The position numbers and the translations under genes are program-made. Below the pieces are notes generated by a model. It had not been told where the DNA came from. It saw only the letters and a program-made list of their open reading frames with translations, and did no database searches. Positions 6,745 through 8,651 of a DNA stretch of 8,651 bases are shown here, piece by piece; position 1 is the stretch's first letter; the number at the start of each line of letters is the position of its first letter. The stretch is from an uncultured Treponema sp. (GTDB lineage Bacteria; Spirochaetota; Spirochaetia; Treponematales; Treponemataceae). The stretch lies in NCBI GenBank assembly GCA_937923945.1, contig CALDWC010000125.1, positions 1 to 8,651 of the forward strand, in the 5' to 3' direction.

Positions 6745-6772
6745 TTGTTTTTTTGTGAATAAGCTATACTAT
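6745..6772 (+). promoter_or_regulatory. possible promoter for the hairpin array
   Basis: TTGTTT (6745-6750) and TACTAT (6767-6772) are 16 bp apart; an overlapping TATACT at 6765-6770 is an alternative -10. Transcription would start near 6779 and run into the array of hairpins. The -35 box matches only its TTG core well and the region is AT-rich, so the call is tentative. Confidence 0.35.
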
Positions 6773-6796
6773 AGACAATTAAAGCACTTAAAAAAG

Positions 6797-6968
6797 AGTG
6801 TGGAAAAACACTTACCAAAAAGACCTTAAAAGGTATCAAACGAGCAAACATCAGTTTGCGAGGCTTGATGAATTCCGTCCGCACAAGCGGACCTATAAAT
6901 AAGCGATCTTTTGCGATAGCAAAAGTCGACCGTTTAACGAGGCACGGCAATTCGTGCTGAAGTTAAAC
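6797..6968. ncRNA. array of six consecutive hairpins, candidate structured RNA or repeat element
   Basis: Six inverted repeats follow one another. (1) AGTGT 6797-6801 with ACACT 6808-6812. (2) ACCT-TAAA-AGGT 6823-6834. (3) GCAAAC 6844-6849 with GTTTGC 6854-6859, enclosed by ATCAA 6835-6839 and TTGAT 6865-6869. (4) GTCCGC 6877-6882 with GCGGAC 6887-6892. (5) CTTTTGC 6908-6914 with GCAAAAG 6919-6925, extended by CGA/TCG. (6) The attC-like element 6932-6968. The inner loops of 3, 4 and 5 are tetraloops. A 72-codon minus-strand frame crosses this block but has a TTG start without ribosome-binding site. The dense perfect stems point to function as RNA or folded single-stranded DNA. Alternatives are an intergenic repeat family or decayed integron cassette DNA. 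The strand is unknown; a possible plus-strand promoter precedes it. Confidence 0.5.
6932..6968 (+). repeat. integron attC-like element
   Basis: GTTTAAC (6932-6938, fits RYYYAAC) and GTTAAAC (6962-6968, fits GTTRRRY) are perfect complements and enclose GCACG (6942-6946) paired with CGTGC (6953-6957). The arms are joined by unequal unpaired spacers, GAG on the left and TGAA on the right, and the terminal loop is six bases. This is the attC plan: outer R boxes, unpaired spacers, inner L boxes, one arm one base longer. At 37 bp it is shorter than typical attC sites (about 55 bp upward), and no integron integrase is in the window. Treponema denticola is known to carry a chromosomal integron, which makes the reading plausible. 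Confidence 0.35.
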
Positions 6969-7110
6969 GTCCATATTTGATATATATACCCAATTTCCAA
7001 AAAACCGCAACATTACCGGACCTTTGTGCATGCCAGTCCTTAACACCTGACATCAACACCACTGCCTCAACATTTATTGTCCATGGAAAGATATTTATAA
7101 AATAAAGTCG
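6969..7110. other. intergenic DNA without a recognisable gene
   Basis: A 62-codon minus-strand frame with a GTG start spans most of this part, but it has no convincing ribosome-binding site and runs into the hairpin array, so I do not call it. No promoter or stable hairpin stands out. If the attC-like element is real, this would be the start of the adjoining cassette. Confidence 0.4.
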
Positions 7111-7167
7111 ACCTTTACCCACGAAGCAAACCTTTACCTAAAAAACAAACTTTTACATTTAGAGCCG
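7111..7167. repeat. degenerate 19-bp tandem repeat, three units
   Basis: ACCTTTACC at 7111, ACCTTTACC at 7130 and ACTTTTAC at 7149 recur with exact 19-bp spacing. Units 1 and 2 also share their ending GCAA/ACAA before the next unit; unit 3 has diverged after the core. It could be replication-slippage debris or a set of phased protein-binding sites. Confidence 0.5.
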
Positions 7168-7185
7168 TCTGCACCGGATGTCGAA

Positions 7186-7225
7186 AACAAGAAAAACCCG
7201 TCCCGGAACTGACTCCGAGGCGGGT
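7186..7225 (-). terminator. strong Rho-independent terminator for leftward transcription from the abi gene
   Basis: The segment ACCCGTCCCGG (7196-7206) pairs with CCGAGGCGGGT (7215-7225), with one wobble and one mismatch, closing an 8-nt loop. On the minus strand the stem is followed directly by TTTTTCTTGTTTTC, the classic terminator tail. On the plus strand it is followed by CGTTTTA, so weaker rightward termination is possible. It would end the transcript of the abortive-infection gene about 290 bp past its stop codon, which leaves an unusually long structured 3' region. Confidence 0.75.
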
Positions 7226-7348
7226 CGTTTTATACCTTGAAACGCTTAAATTCCTTGAAATCAAAGCATTTCGGCAAATAAAAAAAGCGGTAGACTTTCT
7301 ATCAAAATCTACTACCTTATTTGTAGTATCACCTTATGATTGATACAA

Positions 7349-7376
7349 TGCACCCTCTTTTATGGGAGAGGGTGCA
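7349..7376. repeat. 10-bp perfect hairpin downstream of the abi gene
   Basis: TGCACCCTCT (7349-7358) pairs perfectly with AGAGGGTGCA (7367-7376) across an 8-nt loop. Neither side has a T tract, so it is not a standard terminator. A second inverted repeat, GTATCA (7326-7331) with TGATAC (7341-7346), lies immediately to its left. In the abi transcript both would be stems in the 3' untranslated region. Confidence 0.55.
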
Positions 7377-7397
7377 AATCTGATTGTTGATGACGAA

Positions 7398-7449
7398 GTT
7401 TCATAAACTACGGGTTAAGTTTTCAGTGTTTCATAAACTGATGGTTAAG
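7398..7449. repeat. two 22-bp direct repeats with 30-bp period
   Basis: Two copies begin with GTTTCATAAACT and end with GGTTAAG (7398-7419 and 7428-7449). They match at 19 of 22 positions and are separated by an 8-bp spacer. Each contains the small inverted repeat GTTT-CAT-AAAC. No third copy is seen on either side. They lie between the abi stop codon and the hairpin at 7349-7376. Confidence 0.65.
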
Positions 7450-7483
7450 CCAACTGTAAGGTTGCAAAAATCAAGCGAGTGTT

Positions 7484-8434
7484 TTATTGCAGCCTTGCAA
7501 TATTAGAAATAGTATTCTTTTTGCTGGCCTTATTTTCTACAGATAGAATAAAATCTGCCATAGCAATGGCTGAGTTGACAAATAATCGAGCGTGGTGTTC
7601 ATCGATGCTGATTCTCGTAGAACCGACGCCATGAGAATCGCTATCTCTATTTCTCATTTCGGCAATGGCTGAGAGGATGCTTTCTAAGCCTGACAGCAAT
7701 TGATTTATTCGTATATCAGTTTTTTTATCGCCATGCATACTATATAAATCTTTGACTTGCTTATACAGTTCTTTAATATTACCGGATTTAGATGGAGTTA
7801 TATTTTTTCTTTCTATGACAAAGCAGAATACTTCTTCAAGTATAGTACGTGATTTTGTTATTGCACTATCGTAGTTTCCTTGTTTTATGTCCTCCATCGC
7901 TCTTGATGATATATCTTTAATATAGTCACTATCTACAGATTTTATTTGGGGAGCGTGTAATTCAACTGAAGTTCCTATCTTATTAATACTAAAGTTATTG
8001 CCAGTAACAGAAAGTTCGTGTTCGCCAAAACACATTATCTCATTAATTCTATCAATTATTGTTTTTATGAAATGCGTGTACGCGGCATCAATAACGTTTG
8101 GAGTATGCCCTTTAAGTTTTTCTATAAATTGCGACTTATCAAAAAGGTATGCTAACAGATCGGAGCATCGGCCAGACTTGACGCAATGTTCAAATAAATT
8201 TTCAAGATATTTCCAGCGGCTGAGTCTTTCATCAGATTGATAATAATTAGTTGGCAGCCCAAAGTGCGTAGAAATCTCACACAATTTTGGGCCAGTCAAA
8301 TATGGCATTGATATTGTGGTTATTGAAGAATCATCACCAAATGAATATTCACCCAATTGAGCATCTCCATCTAAAATGGCATAAATCTCCTTCCTCATAA
8401 GAATTTTAAAATTGCTTGAATTGTTTTTATCCAT
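7484..8434 (-). CDS. abortive infection family protein with C-terminal Abi_C/HEPN-like domain
   Basis: A 316-residue soluble protein with the ATG at 8434. AGGTG (complement of 8439-8443) just upstream supports this start; the frame stays open 41 codons further, but that extension reads across the neighbouring gene's coding strand and is not coding. The C-terminal part (about 190-300) matches the Abi_C type: E-D-I-K-Q-G-N-Y-D-S-A-I-T-K-S-R near residue 190, L-L-S-G-L-E-S-I-L-S-A-I-A-E near 245, then R261-N-R-D-S-D-S-H268-G. The last motif fits the RX4-6H ribonuclease signature of HEPN domains. HEPN proteins of abortive systems are RNases that stop translation or kill the infected cell. The N-terminal ~190 residues have no family I recognise and may sense the phage. 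It follows an unidentified gene by 14 bp, so it is probably its operon partner. The role is inferred from the family; the trigger is unknown. Confidence 0.8.
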   Translation of the reverse strand: MDKNNSSNFKILMRKEIYAILDGDAQLGEYSFGDDSSITTISMPYLTGPKLCEISTHFGLPTNYYQSDERLSRWKYLENLFEHCVKSGRCSDLLAYLFDKSQFIEKLKGHTPNVIDAAYTHFIKTIIDRINEIMCFGEHELSVTGNNFSINKIGTSVELHAPQIKSVDSDYIKDISSRAMEDIKQGNYDSAITKSRTILEEVFCFVIERKNITPSKSGNIKELYKQVKDLYSMHGDKKTDIRINQLLSGLESILSAIAEMRNRDSDSHGVGSTRISIDEHHARLFVNSAIAMADFILSVENKASKKNTISNIARLQ

Positions 8435-8448
8435 GCAGCACCTACCAA

Positions 8449-8651
8449 TTAAATAAATACTTCTATCGGTTTCCACACATTCCGATTGGTAACATCCTCC
8501 GACCACTCCGTATTGGACAGATAAATCTGTGTGCCGACCGCTCTGACAAAGCCCCATTTGATTTCCGAATGGCGCACGGCATATTCCTTCAAAGCGTCGA
8601 ATTTGCGTGCAGCATACTTGTCGATATTGTTGGAACTGCCGTCAGCGGTCA
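8449..8651 (-). CDS. C-terminal fragment of an unidentified protein; 5' end outside window
   Basis: An open frame of 67 codons runs in from the right edge and ends with TAA (complement of 8449-8451). The visible C-terminus contains D-K-Y-A-A-R-K-F-D-A-L-K-E-Y, then W-G-F-V-R-A-V-G, Y-L-S-N-T-E-W and ends W-K-P-I-E-V-F-I. It looks like a real, soluble, charged protein end with balanced amino-acid use, and its stop lies 14 bp upstream of the abi start codon, as in an operon. I do not firmly recognise it. The W-G-F-V-R and final W-K-P-I pattern loosely recalls the end of large restriction or helicase-type proteins, but this is an impression only. Confidence 0.6.
   Translation of the reverse strand, partial: TADGSSNNIDKYAARKFDALKEYAVRHSEIKWGFVRAVGTQIYLSNTEWSEDVTNRNVWKPIEVFI

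Noticed and set aside
6732..6950. 72-codon minus-strand frame across the hairpin array
   Set aside because: It starts at TTG with no ribosome-binding site and its sequence is dictated by perfect inverted repeats. Kept as a non-coding structured element, though a conserved small protein is not excluded.
6934..7122. 62-codon minus-strand frame
   Set aside because: GTG start without a convincing ribosome-binding site; its end overlaps the attC-like hairpin; no recognisable family.
7398..7449. CRISPR array
   Set aside because: Only two repeats with an 8-bp spacer, no third copy and no cas gene; the period is far too short.
8435..8557. 41-codon N-terminal extension of the abi frame
   Set aside because: The ATG at 8434 has its own AGGTG site, and the extension overlaps the end of the upstream gene in another frame, which has the better coding sense.

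Overview
The window looks like low-to-moderate GC chromosomal DNA from a host-associated bacterium. A spirochaete of the Treponema type is my best guess: the M16C peptidase and EFR1 ferredoxin types, the AT-rich hairpin-filled intergenic DNA and a relaxed lipobox in a broken lipoprotein gene all fit. This is inferred from gene style only; no rRNA or other taxonomic marker is present, and a Firmicute is not excluded.

Layout. Positions 2-1816 (+) hold the C-terminal part of a presequence-protease-like M16C metallopeptidase that begins before the window. A hairpin overlapping its stop codon is followed at 1862-2623 (+) by a flavodoxin-plus-two-cluster ferredoxin of the EFR1 type. After a terminator-like hairpin and a promoter region with a striking 11-bp-phased direct repeat, 2837-5791 (+) is a tight four-gene operon: an ABC ATPase, two six-helix permeases and a lipoprotein. 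This is a complete lantibiotic immunity module (LanF, LanE, LanG, LanI). There is no lantibiotic precursor, no LanB/C/M synthetase, no exporter and no two-component system in view, so the module looks like stand-alone resistance rather than self-immunity.

Positions 5880-6561 (-) form a small unit read leftwards: a promoter with a dyad over its -10 box, a frameshifted small lipoprotein gene, and a DUF3784-type membrane protein. Positions 6562-7483 hold no convincing protein gene but are rich in structure: a possible promoter and a run of six hairpins ending in an integron attC-like element, a 19-bp degenerate tandem repeat, a strong terminator for leftward transcription, a further hairpin, and a pair of 22-bp repeats with a 30-bp period. 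Positions 7484-8434 (-) encode an abortive-infection-family protein with a HEPN-like RX4-6H motif. It lies 14 bp downstream of the C-terminal end of an unidentified gene that runs off the right edge, and the two probably share an operon.

Taken together, this is an accessory stretch holding two defence functions. One is chemical (expulsion and interception of lantibiotic-like peptides at the membrane) and one is probably anti-phage (abortive infection). They are separated by a decayed gene and structured non-coding DNA.
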